Shown piece by piece: positions 16,241 to 24,654 of a stretch of DNA of 64,000 bases. Origin of the DNA: Streptomyces rimosus subsp. rimosus (lineage in GTDB: Bacteria > Actinomycetota > Actinomycetes > Streptomycetales > Streptomycetaceae); the NCBI RefSeq assembly GCF_000720725.1, contig NZ_JOCQ01000025.1, positions 1 through 64,000 on the forward strand, in the 5' to 3' direction. The notes beneath the pieces were generated by a model. The model did no database searches, had not been told where the DNA came from, and saw nothing but the letters and a program-made list of their open reading frames with translations. The stretch's first letter is position 1. Each line of letters starts with the position of its first letter. Position numbers and translations under genes: made by a program.

Positions 16241-18190
16241 TCAGGGTCCGGGCGCCTCGCTCCCTCCCCGTATGTACGACTCCTCGATCTCCTTGGCGAA
16301 GTCGCGGGCGATGGCGGCCCGCCGCAGCTTCAGGGACGGCGTGAGATGACCGCCCTCCTCCGTGAAGTCCACCGGCAGCACGGTGAAGCGGCGTATCGAC
16401 TCGGCCCGTGACACCAGTTTGTTGGCGTCGTCCACGGCATCCTGGATGTCGGCCAACAGCACGTCGTCCGTGACCAGTTCGGCCATCGGCACCTGCTGCT
16501 TCTTCTTCATCAGCCGCCAGTGCGCCAGGCCGTCGGCCTCCAGCGTGATCAGCGCGGTGACGTACGGGCGGTCGTCGCCGACGACCATGCACTGGCCGAC
16601 GAGCGGGTGGGCCCGCAGCCGGTCCTCCAGCGGAGCCGGGGCGACGTTCTTGCCGCCGGAGGTGACGATCAGCTCCTTCTTGCGGCCGGTGATGGTCAGA
16701 TAGCCGTCGGCGTCCAGGGCCCCGAGGTCCCCGGTCGCCAGCCAGCCGCCGTTCCCGTTGTCCGGCAGCAGCGGGCCGCCGGTCGCGGCGTCCCAGTAGC
16801 CGGCGAAGACCTGGCCGCCGCGCAGCAGCACCTCACCGTCGTCCGCTATCCGGACGGCGGTACCGGGCAGCGGCCGGCCCACCGTGCCGATACGGGGTTT
16901 CAGCGGCGGGGTGAGGGTGGCCGCCGCGGTGGTCTCGGTCAGCCCGTAGCCCTCGAAGATCTCGATGCCCGCGCCGGCGTAGAAGGCCGCGAGCCGGTGG
17001 CCGAGCGGGGAACCGCCGCAGATCGCGTAGCGGACCTTGCCGCCGAGCGCGGCCCGGATACGGCGGTAGACCAGCGGGTCGTACAGCCGGCGGGCGGCCT
17101 TCAGCGCCGCGCCCGGACCGCTGCCGGTGCCGTGCTCCCTGGCCTCGACGGCTTCCCCGTAGCGCCGGGCGATGCGGGCCGCGCGGTCGAAGGAGGCGGC
17201 CCGGCCCATCTTCTCGGCGGTGGCGCGGCCGGTGTTGTAGACCTTTTCCAGGACGTAGGGGATCGCGAGCAGGAACGTCGGCCGGAACGTGGCCAGGTCG
17301 GCGATGAGGTCCTCGGTACGGATGCTGGGCGCGTGGCCGAGGCGTACCCGCGCGCGCAGGCAGCCGACCGCGACCATCCGCCCGAAGACGTGCGACAGCG
17401 GCAGGAACAGCAGCGTCGAGGCGGGCTCGCTGCTGACCGACTTGAAGACCGGGTGCAGCAGTTCGGTCGCGTTGTCGACCTCGGCGAAGAAGTTGCCGTG
17501 GGTGAGCACACAGCCCTTGGGGCGGCCGGTGGTGCCGGAGGTGTAGACGAGGGTGGCGATGTCACCGGGGCCGGTGGCCGCCCGCCGCTCGGTCACCAGC
17601 ACGTTCGGCAGCCGCCGGCCCGCCGCGACGATCTGCGCGATGGCGCCGGTGTCGAATTGCCACAGATGCTCCAGGTCCGGCAGCCCGGAGCGGACCGAGC
17701 TGATCAGCCGGGTCTGCTCGACGCTCTCCACGACACAGGCCGCGGCGCCCGAATCCCGCAGGATCCAGTGCGTCTGGTGGGCCGAGGAGGTGGGATAGAC
17801 CGGTACGGTGACCAGCCCGGCCGCCCAGGCGGCGAAGTCCACGAGCGTCCACTCGTAGGTCGTACGGGCCATGACGGCCAGCCGGTCGCCGGGCCGCAGC
17901 CCATGCGCGATCAGGCCTTTGGCCACGGCGAGCACCTCGGCGGCGAACTCGGCGGCGCTCACGTCCCGCCACGCGCCCCCGGCCCCCTGGCCCGCCTTCT
18001 TGCGCGCCAGGACCACGTCGTCCGGCGCTTGCGCGGCGTTGTCGAAGGGGATGTCTCCCAGTGAACCGGTCCGCACCGGCGACGCCAACGGCGGTACGGA
18101 CACCTCCCGTACGACCCCGCCCCGCACCTGCGTGCGCGGCTCCACCCGAGCGGGCGCCGAGGGCCCGCCTTGCAGTTCCCGACTGGACAC
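16241..18190 (-). CDS. long-chain acyl-CoA ligase (AMP-forming, FadD15-like)
   Basis: 649-residue ANL-superfamily enzyme. It has the P-loop LVYTSGTTGRPKGCVLTHGN, the motif GYGLTETTAA, the hinge LATGDLGALDADGYLTITGRKKE, and the C-terminal acceptor region SGGKNVAPAPLEDRLRAH. It activates fatty acids as acyl-adenylates and then acyl-CoA. The GTG at 18190 is chosen over the ATG at 18232 because GAGGAG lies 7 nt upstream. It shares a promoter region containing a TetR-type operator with the divergent MaoC-like gene. Confidence 0.93.
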   Translation of the reverse strand: MSSRELQGGPSAPARVEPRTQVRGGVVREVSVPPLASPVRTGSLGDIPFDNAAQAPDDVVLARKKAGQGAGGAWRDVSAAEFAAEVLAVAKGLIAHGLRPGDRLAVMARTTYEWTLVDFAAWAAGLVTVPVYPTSSAHQTHWILRDSGAAACVVESVEQTRLISSVRSGLPDLEHLWQFDTGAIAQIVAAGRRLPNVLVTERRAATGPGDIATLVYTSGTTGRPKGCVLTHGNFFAEVDNATELLHPVFKSVSSEPASTLLFLPLSHVFGRMVAVGCLRARVRLGHAPSIRTEDLIADLATFRPTFLLAIPYVLEKVYNTGRATAEKMGRAASFDRAARIARRYGEAVEAREHGTGSGPGAALKAARRLYDPLVYRRIRAALGGKVRYAICGGSPLGHRLAAFYAGAGIEIFEGYGLTETTAAATLTPPLKPRIGTVGRPLPGTAVRIADDGEVLLRGGQVFAGYWDAATGGPLLPDNGNGGWLATGDLGALDADGYLTITGRKKELIVTSGGKNVAPAPLEDRLRAHPLVGQCMVVGDDRPYVTALITLEADGLAHWRLMKKKQQVPMAELVTDDVLLADIQDAVDDANKLVSRAESIRRFTVLPVDFTEEGGHLTPSLKLRRAAIARDFAKEIEESYIRGGSEAPGP

Positions 18191-18343
18191 GAGCGGCTCC
18201 TCGTCCCGCGGTGAGCGCGGCGGCCGGCGCACGGAGGCGGCCGACGGCGGCGGACCCCGACAAGCCCCAGGAGCAGGCCTGTTCGGGGCCGTGGACAGCG
18301 CGGTGCCTTGCGGCCGCGCTCTCGACCATCACCTGACCCGACA

Positions 18344-18369
18344 GTAACCTTACTTCGAAGTAAATTTAC
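18344..18369. promoter_or_regulatory. palindromic operator between acyl-CoA ligase and MaoC genes
   Basis: TTACTTCGAAGTAA (18350-18363) is a perfect 14-bp palindrome. It is flanked by GTAA (18344) and TTAC (18366-18369), which extend the symmetry to 26 bp. A similar sequence (17 of 21 positions) lies at 20234-20254 upstream of the TetR gene, which points to that regulator as the binding protein. Confidence 0.75.
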
Positions 18370-18390
18370 GCGAGGACCAGGAGTTGGCCA

Positions 18391-18498
18391 ATGCCCGAAC
18401 ACCGTCTTCCGTCCTTCGGTCCGGTCCTTCGCCCGGCCCTTCGTCCGGCCCTGCGGCGCTTCCTCGCTCGCCGCGCACCGCACCGGCCGGGTGCCTGA
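18391..18498 (+). CDS. short Arg-rich ORF coupled to the MaoC gene, 35 aa
   Basis: ATG start with an AGGAG 7 nt upstream, better than any ribosome site of the following gene. The product is MPEHRLPSFGPVLRP, then an Arg/Leu/Ala-rich tail. Its TGA overlaps the ATG of the MaoC-like gene in the arrangement TGATG, typical of termination-reinitiation coupling. It may be a translational lead-in rather than a functional peptide. Confidence 0.45.
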   Translation: MPEHRLPSFGPVLRPALRPALRRFLARRAPHRPGA

Positions 18499-19469
18499 TG
18501 CCGGGCGACCTGCCCGGCGGAGTTCCGGGCGGCACTTCGGGCGGGGCCACGAGCGGTGCTTCGGATGGCGCATCGGCCGGTGCTCCGGGCGGCGCGGCAA
18601 CCAACCGCTCTCGCCCGCCGCGGCTGCTGCCCGCGCTGGCCAAGGGCGTCCTGACCGGGATCGGCAAGCACCCGCGCCCGGACGCCGCGCTGCCGCGCAC
18701 CCGCCTCGTACTGCCCGCCGTACGGGTCGGACTCGGCCGCGCCGCCTCGTACGCGCGGGTCTGCGGCTACGACGCCACCGAGCCGCTGCCCGTCACCTAC
18801 CCGCACATCCTCGGATTCCCGCTGGCCGCACAGCTGATGAGCGCACGGGACTTCCCGCTGCCGATGCTCGGGCTGGTGCACACCGGCATCGAGATCACCC
18901 AGTACGCGCCGCTGCACCCGACCGACACACTCGAACTGACCGTGTTCGCGGGCGCGTTGCGGGCGCACCCGCGCGGCACCGAGGTGGTCATGACGACCGA
19001 GGCGCGCCGCGGGGGCGCGCTGGTGTGGCACGACCGCAGCACGTACCTGGCGCGGCACCGGACGGCCGCAGGCGTGGAGCCGCAGCGCCCGCGACTGCCC
19101 TCCCCCACCCCCCGCGAGCTGCCCGTACGGGCCCAATGGCACCTGCCCGCCGACCTCGGCCGCCGGCACGCCGCCGTCTCCGGCGACTACAACCCGATCC
19201 ACCTCCACGCCCTCACGGCCCGCCCCCTCGGCTTCCCGCGCGCCATCGCGCACGGCATGTGGACCTTCGCCCGCTGCGCCGCCGAGGCGGTGCTCCCGGG
19301 CACGCCGACGCTGCGCATATCGGCGGAGTTCCGCGCCCCGGTGCTGCTGCCCGCGACCGTCTCGTACGCCTACGAGACCACGCGTACGGGCGGCACCTTC
19401 CAGCTGCGCGGCGGCCCGGGCGGCCGGTCCCCGGTCCACCTGGAGGGGAGGGTGGAAACGGACGTGTAA
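18498..19469 (+). CDS. MaoC-like acyl dehydratase/hotdog protein
   Basis: About 323 residues from ATG 18498, with a Gly/Ser/Ala-rich lead. The hotdog half shows the hydratase-2 signature SGDYNPIHLHALTARPLGFPRAIAHGMW (shown in parts: SGDYNPIHLH, then AHGMWTFAR), including the catalytic Asp/His pair. The preceding half (YPHILGFPLAAQLMS ... LVHTGIEITQYAPLHP) is a degenerate hotdog. It likely hydrates enoyl-CoA/ACP chains and is paired with the divergent acyl-CoA ligase. An alternative TTG start in the same frame lies at 18384. Coupled to the short ORF before it. Confidence 0.85.
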   Translation: MPGDLPGGVPGGTSGGATSGASDGASAGAPGGAATNRSRPPRLLPALAKGVLTGIGKHPRPDAALPRTRLVLPAVRVGLGRAASYARVCGYDATEPLPVTYPHILGFPLAAQLMSARDFPLPMLGLVHTGIEITQYAPLHPTDTLELTVFAGALRAHPRGTEVVMTTEARRGGALVWHDRSTYLARHRTAAGVEPQRPRLPSPTPRELPVRAQWHLPADLGRRHAAVSGDYNPIHLHALTARPLGFPRAIAHGMWTFARCAAEAVLPGTPTLRISAEFRAPVLLPATVSYAYETTRTGGTFQLRGGPGGRSPVHLEGRVETDV

Positions 19470-19544
19470 ACGGAGGCGGCGCCCCGACTCTCCGGGGCCC
19501 CGGCACCCCCAGGAGCCCCGGCGGCCTCAGGAGCCCCGGCGGCC

Positions 19545-20207
19545 TCACCCCTCCCTGCCGGACGACCACCGCTCCCCGGCCATCAGCCTCCCCAGCCCCG
19601 CCCACGCGAAGTTCATCAGCGTCGCCGCGGTGTCCTTGGCCGACGGGCGCTCCCCCGGGCCCGGGCCGCCGGAGTTCGCCCAGTCGGCCAGCGATTCGGC
19701 GGCGCCCACCAGGGCGTGCGCCAGACCGGACACCTCGCGGGCGGCCGGCTCCCGGTCGCAGCCCGCCTCCTGGGCCGCCGCCCCGATCATCGCGGTGACG
19801 AACTCGATGATCTCGGCCCGCAGCACGGCGACTTCGACCGCGAACGGCTCGCCCTGCGTACGGGCCTGCTGGTGCAACACCGTCCAGCCGTCCGGGTGCT
19901 CGGCCGTGTGCGCGAAGAATCCCTTCAGCCCGCTCCACAGCTGCCGGTCGGCGGACACCCCCGGTTCCACCGCCGCCCGTACGGCCTCCGCGAGCGCCGC
20001 CGCCTCCCGCCGGATGACGGCGCTGAACAGCTCCTCCTTGGAGTTCAGGTACAGGTAGACCAGCGGTTTCGACACCCCGGCCACCTCGGCGATCTCGTCC
20101 ATCGAGGCCGCCCGGTAACCGCGCCGCGCGAAGGTCAGCACGGCCGCGTCGAGCATCTGCTGCTCCCGTACGGCCCGTGGCATCCGCTTGCTCTTCACAG
20201 CTCCCAC
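19545..20207 (-). CDS. TetR family transcriptional regulator
   Basis: About 220 residues. The N-terminal helix-turn-helix is REQQMLDAAVLTFARRGYRA, then MDEIAEVAGVSKPLVYLYLNSKEELF (given here in overlapping parts), followed by a variable ligand domain. GTG at 20207 or 20198 are both plausible starts; AAGGG precedes the first. A TTG at 20243 would be longer but would run into the operator-like site. By gene order and shared palindromes it most likely represses the acyl-CoA ligase/MaoC pair and itself. It is convergent with the MaoC gene. Confidence 0.88.
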   Translation of the reverse strand: MGAVKSKRMPRAVREQQMLDAAVLTFARRGYRAASMDEIAEVAGVSKPLVYLYLNSKEELFSAVIRREAAALAEAVRAAVEPGVSADRQLWSGLKGFFAHTAEHPDGWTVLHQQARTQGEPFAVEVAVLRAEIIEFVTAMIGAAAQEAGCDREPAAREVSGLAHALVGAAESLADWANSGGPGPGERPSAKDTAATLMNFAWAGLGRLMAGERWSSGREG

Positions 20208-20233
20208 ACCAATTGCCCTTCCGTCCCGCCCCT

Positions 20234-20254
20234 TTACCGCCAAGTAAGTTTACG
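20234..20254. promoter_or_regulatory. operator-like site upstream of the TetR gene
   Basis: TTACCGCCAAGTAAGTTTACG matches the ligase/MaoC operator arm (TTACTTCGAAGTAAATTTACG) at 17 of 21 positions. It sits just upstream of the TetR start, the expected place for autoregulation. Confidence 0.55.
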
Positions 20255-20299
20255 TTTTCCCGCCTTGTCCGCCCGCGCTTGACGAGATCACCCCCTTAG

Positions 20300-20321
20300 C
20301 GAGACGATACGACTCGTCTCG
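20300..20321. promoter_or_regulatory. 22-bp inverted repeat upstream of the hydrolase gene
   Basis: CGAGACGA and TCGTCTCG are perfect 8-bp inverted arms separated by TACGAC. The site lies 26 bp before the hydrolase start and after a TTGACG hexamer at 20279. It differs from the ligase/TetR palindrome, so another regulator is implied. Confidence 0.65.
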
Positions 20322-20346
20322 TACGCATCCAGGGAAGGACCCCGCC

Positions 20347-21234
20347 ATGCACCAGGCGCAACAGCAGTTCGTGGACGCGGCCCCGGGCGTGCGCCTGTGG
20401 ACCGAGCAGCGCGGCCCGGCCGACGCGCCCCCGCTGCTGCTCGTCATGGGCGCGCAGGCCGCCGGCCTCGGCTGGCCGGAGCCGTTCGTGGACGCGCTCG
20501 CCGTCCAGCACCGCGTCATCCGTTACGACCACCGCGACACCGGCCGCTCCACCTGGTCCTTCGACGAACGTCCGTACCGCATCACGGACATGGCCGAGGA
20601 CATCGTCCGCGTCCTCGACGGCCTCGGCATCGAACGGGCACACCTGGCGGGGATGTCACTCGGCGGAATGCTGACCCAGCTCGTCCTCGCCGACCACCCC
20701 GACCGGGTGCTCAGCGCCACCCTGCTGGGCACCTCGGCGATGAGCACCGCCCCGTACACCCGCCCGGACGGCACCGAGGTCCCCGCCGGCGAACTGCCCG
20801 GCATCGCCCCGGAAGTACTGGAGATGTGGGCCCGCCCCGTCGAGGACCACGGCCTGGAGGCCGAACTCGACCGGCGCGTGGAGCACTGGCGGGTACTGAG
20901 CGGCGGACAGCTGCCGTTCGACGCCGGCTATTACCGCGAACTGGAGCGCCGCATCATCGAACACACCGGCCGCTACGACGTCTCCACCGCCCCCTCCCGC
21001 GCCGACCACTCGGGCATGCTCCGCACCGAGGCCCTGGCCGCCACCGAAGTCCCCACCCTCGTCATAGCCGCCCCGGCCGAGCCGGTCTTCCCGCCACCAC
21101 ACCCCCAGCACCTCGCCCAGGCCATCCGCGGCGCGACCCTGGTGGAGATCCCGGGCATGGGCCACGCGCTGCCACCGGAGGTACAGGGGCCGCTGGCGGA
21201 GGCGATTCTGGCGCATACGGGGGAGGTGGGGTGA
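20347..21234 (+). CDS. alpha/beta hydrolase
   Basis: 295-residue hydrolase. Landmarks are PPLLLVMGAQAAGLGWPE (oxyanion region), YDHRDTGRST, the nucleophile elbow LAGMSLGGMLTQ, and the late His in PGMGHALPPEV. Length and spacing fit the small-molecule hydrolase/esterase or epoxide hydrolase-like group. ATG start with AGGGAAGGA upstream. It is divergent from the TetR gene; the 22-bp inverted repeat in front suggests a dedicated repressor. Substrate unknown. Confidence 0.88.
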   Translation: MHQAQQQFVDAAPGVRLWTEQRGPADAPPLLLVMGAQAAGLGWPEPFVDALAVQHRVIRYDHRDTGRSTWSFDERPYRITDMAEDIVRVLDGLGIERAHLAGMSLGGMLTQLVLADHPDRVLSATLLGTSAMSTAPYTRPDGTEVPAGELPGIAPEVLEMWARPVEDHGLEAELDRRVEHWRVLSGGQLPFDAGYYRELERRIIEHTGRYDVSTAPSRADHSGMLRTEALAATEVPTLVIAAPAEPVFPPPHPQHLAQAIRGATLVEIPGMGHALPPEVQGPLAEAILAHTGEVG

Positions 21235-21385
21235 GGCGGGCAGGCGTACGCGTCACGCTCCGGGACATCCCTTCGAAGTGGGGCCCCGGAGCGGCACAAC
21301 GGCCTGCCCGGAAACAGCCGTAACCGTATTGTCTGTATGCACGTTGGTCAGAGGGGGATACGTCATCTGTGACCAGGGGTGGGCC

Positions 21386-22807
21386 ATGGCCAAGCCGAAG
21401 CGTGTGGGCATCTACGTCCGGATCAGCAAGGACCGCAGAGGCCAGGAACTCGGCGTCCAGCGTCAGGAGAAGGCGTGCCGGGAGCTGTGCGAGCGCATGG
21501 GCTGGGTCGTCCTCAAGGTCTACCCGGAGAACGACGTCTCCGCGTCGACCACCAGTAAGCGCGGCCGACCCGCTTACGCGGAGATACTCCGCGACGCCCG
21601 CGACGGCTTCATCGACGGCGTCGTCGTCCACTCCGTCGACCGCCTGACACGCCGGATCAGCGAGCTGGCCGGCTTTCTGGAGGAGCAGCGGGAGCACGGT
21701 TTCGCGTTCGCTACGACAGAGGGCGAAGACACCTCCACCGCCAATGGACGCATGGTTTTGACGATCAAGGGTGCCGTGGCCCAGCAGGAGTCCGAGCGCA
21801 TGTCGGAGAGGATCAACATCTCCCTCCTGCAGCGCAGGGAGCAGGGCAAACCGCACGCGGGTGGAAAGCGGCAGTTCGGCTTCAAGGAAGGATCGTGCTT
21901 CCAGGAACTGGACGAGGCCGAGACCGAACTCATTCGCGAAGGTCACCGGATGCTGTTGGGCCGGACCCCGAGGACTCCCGGCGATGTGGTCCGGTTCTGG
22001 AACTCACGGGGCTCCTCGTCTCCTCAGGGCGGCGCCTGGACGATCCAGTCCGTGAAGCGCGTGTACCGCTCCGAGCGGACCGGCGGAATCGTCACGTACA
22101 AGGGCCAGGGCATCGGGGACAGCATCTACCCCGCGCCTTTGAACCGGGAGCAGTGGGAGGCCGTACAAACCCTGCTCGACAGCCGGGCCACACCGGCACC
22201 GCAGGGATCGGGCAAGCGGAAACACCTGTATTCGGGATTCCTGCGGTGCGGTAACTGCGGGTCGGCCCTGCGCGTCCAGTGGGCGACCATCCAGGGCCGG
22301 ACGTTCCGTCGTACGTTCTGCCACTCGGGCCAGCGGGGCAAGGATGGCCGTCTCGGCTGTGGGAAAGTCAGCCGCAAGTACGTGTGGATCGAGCAACGGC
22401 TCAACGAGATGGTCGCAGCGGCCCTCAACGCACGGTCGCCTCAGCAGGAAGAGACTCCGGCTGAGGACCTCACGGACGGGATCGGCCTCGTGGAAGCCCG
22501 TATCCGGGCATTTCGGGGCCGTTGGAAGGACGGCCGGATGGCGGACGAGGACTACTTCGACTCCCTGTCCCACCTACGCGAAGAACTCCGGACACTCCGT
22601 ACCCGGGCGGCCACGGCGGTCGTCCGCCGCTCCCGTACGGAGAGCGATGCGGTGGCGGTCTGGGAGGACGACGACACGGACAGCCTTGAGCGCCGCCGGG
22701 CCATCGTGGCGACGGTGATCGACCACGTCGACGTGTTCAGCGTCGGCCGCGGGCGGCGCAAGCCTCCCGACATCACATCGATCAGGGTCACGCCGGCTTC
22801 GCGATGA
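21386..22807 (+). CDS. large serine recombinase (integrase/resolvase family)
   Basis: 473 residues. The N-terminal catalytic domain begins KRVGIYVRISKDRRGQELG; the Ser of YVRIS (about residue 14) is the nucleophile, and the later VDRLTRRISEL and GAVAQQESERMSERI segments are typical. A recombinase domain follows (about 180-290), then a zinc ribbon (CGNCG ... C ... GCGK) and a C-terminal helical tail. Such proteins insert phages or mobile elements at specific sites. No phage genes, excision factor or duplicated att sequence could be seen beside it, so it appears to be an orphan. ATG start after GGGGTGGGCC. Confidence 0.92.
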   Translation: MAKPKRVGIYVRISKDRRGQELGVQRQEKACRELCERMGWVVLKVYPENDVSASTTSKRGRPAYAEILRDARDGFIDGVVVHSVDRLTRRISELAGFLEEQREHGFAFATTEGEDTSTANGRMVLTIKGAVAQQESERMSERINISLLQRREQGKPHAGGKRQFGFKEGSCFQELDEAETELIREGHRMLLGRTPRTPGDVVRFWNSRGSSSPQGGAWTIQSVKRVYRSERTGGIVTYKGQGIGDSIYPAPLNREQWEAVQTLLDSRATPAPQGSGKRKHLYSGFLRCGNCGSALRVQWATIQGRTFRRTFCHSGQRGKDGRLGCGKVSRKYVWIEQRLNEMVAAALNARSPQQEETPAEDLTDGIGLVEARIRAFRGRWKDGRMADEDYFDSLSHLREELRTLRTRAATAVVRRSRTESDAVAVWEDDDTDSLERRRAIVATVIDHVDVFSVGRGRRKPPDITSIRVTPASR

Positions 22808-22818
22808 CTGCCCGGACA

Positions 22819-22862
22819 CGTCCGTGCCCCCGGACCCGGAAGCGGGTACGGGGGCACGGACG
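22819..22862. terminator. bidirectional hairpin between recombinase and symporter genes
   Basis: CGTCCGTGCCCCC (from 22819) pairs with GGGGGCACGGACG (22850-22862) around a GC-rich loop that can itself pair. It lies between two convergent genes. A U-tract is lacking, as often in streptomycetes. Confidence 0.75.
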
Positions 22863-22880
22863 TCGGACGAACCGGGAAGG

Positions 22881-24218
22881 TCAGGCGGCGACAGCCACCG
22901 GCTCCGTCTCGTCCACGGGGGACGATGTCGCCGAGTCGTACTTGTCGCGGTCGAGGATCTTCTCCTGCGCGGCCACGATCAACGGCGTTACAACTTGGCC
23001 CGCCACATTCGTAGCCGTCCGCATCATGTCCAGAATCGGGTCGATCGCCATCAGCAGGCCGACGCCCTCCAGCGGAAGGCCGAGCGTGGACAGGGTCAGG
23101 GTCAGCATGACGGTGGCGCCGGTGAGGCCGGCGGTGGCCGCGGAGCCGATGACCGAGACGAAGGCGATCAGGACGTAGTCGCCGATGCCGAGGGGGACGT
23201 CGAAGATCTGCGCGATGAAGATCGCGGCGAGTGCCGGGTAGATCGAGGCGCAGCCGTCCATCTTGGTGGTGGAGCCGAAGGGCACCGCGAAGGACGCGTA
23301 CTCCTTCGGGACGCCCAGGCGCTCGGTGACCTTCTGGGTCAGCGGCATGGTGCCGACCGAGGAGCGGGAGACGAAGGCCAGCTGGATGGCGGGCCAGGCG
23401 CCCTTGAAGAAGTACAGCGGGTTGACCTTGGCGAAGACCGACAGCAGCAGCGGGTAGACGCCGAAGAGCACGATCGCGCAGCCGACGTAGATGTCGACGG
23501 TGAAGGTCGCGTACTTGCTGATCAGGTCCCAGCCGTAGTCCGCGATGGCGTAGCCGATCAGGCCCAGGGAGCCGATCGGGGCGAGACGGATGACCCACCA
23601 CAGGGCCTTCTGCAGCAGCTCCAGCGCGGAGCGGCTCAGGCGCAGCACCGGCTCGGCGCGGTCGCCCAGCTTCAGGGCCGCGATGCCGGCCACCGTCGCC
23701 AGGAAGACGATCTGCATGACCTTCAGGTCGGTGAACGGCGTGATGACGTTCTTGGGGATGATGCCGGTCAGGAAGTCGATCCAGGAGCCGGCGTGCTCGG
23801 GGAGCTTGCCGTCCTTGGGGGTCAGACCGGTGCCCGCGCCGGGGTTGCTGATCAGGCCGATCGCCATGCCGATGGCGACCGCGATCAGCGAGGTGGCCAT
23901 GAACCACAGCAGGGTGCGGGTGGCCAGCCGGGCCGCGTTGTTGACCTGCCGCAGATTGGTGATCGAGACCAGGATGGCGAAGAAGACCAGCGGCGCCACG
24001 GCCAGCTTGAGCAGCTGGACGAAGAGGTCGCCGATGGTGTCGAGGGTGGTCTTGAGCCAGGAGATGTCACCGCTCTTGGCGATCCAGCCGAGCAGCACAC
24101 CGAGGACGAGGCCGAGCAGGATCTGGGCCCAGAACGGGACCTTGGGTATGCGGAAGGGGGTTCTGGCGGTCTCGGGCGACCGCTCGGTCTCGGAAGACGT
24201 GGTGGACAACGGACACAC
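22881..24218 (-). CDS. dicarboxylate/amino acid:cation symporter (DAACS family)
   Basis: 445-residue transporter of the GltP/DctA family with eight membrane segments and two re-entrant hairpins. Landmarks are the Ser-rich loop VSRSSVGTMPLTQK, the TM7 region FGSTTKMDGCA (NMDG-type motif, here KMDG) and the TM8 substrate Asp/Arg region DPILDMMRTATNVAG. It imports glutamate, aspartate or C4-dicarboxylates with cations. GTG start (MCPLSTTSS). A 34-residue leader peptide and overlapping palindromes lie upstream, so expression is probably controlled. Confidence 0.94.
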   Translation of the reverse strand: MCPLSTTSSETERSPETARTPFRIPKVPFWAQILLGLVLGVLLGWIAKSGDISWLKTTLDTIGDLFVQLLKLAVAPLVFFAILVSITNLRQVNNAARLATRTLLWFMATSLIAVAIGMAIGLISNPGAGTGLTPKDGKLPEHAGSWIDFLTGIIPKNVITPFTDLKVMQIVFLATVAGIAALKLGDRAEPVLRLSRSALELLQKALWWVIRLAPIGSLGLIGYAIADYGWDLISKYATFTVDIYVGCAIVLFGVYPLLLSVFAKVNPLYFFKGAWPAIQLAFVSRSSVGTMPLTQKVTERLGVPKEYASFAVPFGSTTKMDGCASIYPALAAIFIAQIFDVPLGIGDYVLIAFVSVIGSAATAGLTGATVMLTLTLSTLGLPLEGVGLLMAIDPILDMMRTATNVAGQVVTPLIVAAQEKILDRDKYDSATSSPVDETEPVAVAA

Positions 24219-24324
24219 TCCGGGGACAGACAGGCGTCGAAAAGGGGAGGAGACGGCGCACAGCGCCGGGAGACAGGAGGTCCGTATCGATCCGTACGGG
24301 ATCTCCGGCCGCTGCGAGCTGGGA

Positions 24325-24429
24325 TCAGCGGCGGCAACAGGCCGCGGACATACAGCGGCAGAGATCGACGTGCAGGCGCGCCACGAGCGGGACGCCCGTG
24401 GTGAGGTGGTGCGCTGCTGCTGTCTTCAT
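24325..24429 (-). CDS. HVDLCR-type putative leader peptide
   Basis: 34 codons ending LVARLHVDLCRCMSAACCRR. The HVDLCR core followed by a Cys-rich tail matches the streptomycete putative leader peptide group found before sulfur and transport genes. It starts about 210 bp upstream of the symporter GTG in the same direction. There is no clear ribosome site before the ATG. A role in attenuation by cysteine or arginine supply is inferred from the clustered Cys and Arg codons. Confidence 0.7.
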   Translation of the reverse strand: MKTAAAHHLTTGVPLVARLHVDLCRCMSAACCRR

Positions 24430-24452
24430 GTCGAACACGTTAACACTTGAAC

Positions 24453-24480
24453 TTTGGGGAACCCAAAGAGATTCTTTGGG
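24453..24480. promoter_or_regulatory. overlapping palindromes upstream of the leader peptide
   Basis: TTTGGG-GAA-CCCAAA (24453-24467) and CCCAAAGA-GAT-TCTTTGGG (24462-24480) share their central arm, so CTTTGGG occurs three times in alternating orientation. The site lies about 25 bp upstream of the leader peptide start, in an AT-richer stretch. It looks like an operator with two alternative dyads. Confidence 0.65.
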
Positions 24481-24526
24481 AGGCGGGGATGCCTGGTGCC
24501 CGGATCGTCCCGCGGAACGCGTGATA

Positions 24527-24559
24527 CCCCGCCGTGGAGGGGTTTTCTCCACGACGGGG
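24527..24559. terminator. hairpin downstream of the DUF4229 gene
   Basis: CCCCGCCGTGGAG (24527-24539) pairs with CTCCACGACGGGG (24547-24559) around GGGGTTTT-like loop sequence. It would end the mqnE-GNAT-DUF4229 transcript before the symporter promoter. Confidence 0.7.
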
Positions 24560-24654
24560 CATCCGTCGACTGTGAGGCGCGTTACAGCGCCGGGGGCGGG
24601 TCCGGGTGCGGGGCCGGACACGGGCAGTTGTCGCGTACGGCCGCCCGCGCCGCG

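Noticed and set aside
21235..22880. Prophage around the serine recombinase
   Set aside because: No structural, lysis or replication genes on either side; both neighbours are ordinary chromosomal genes.
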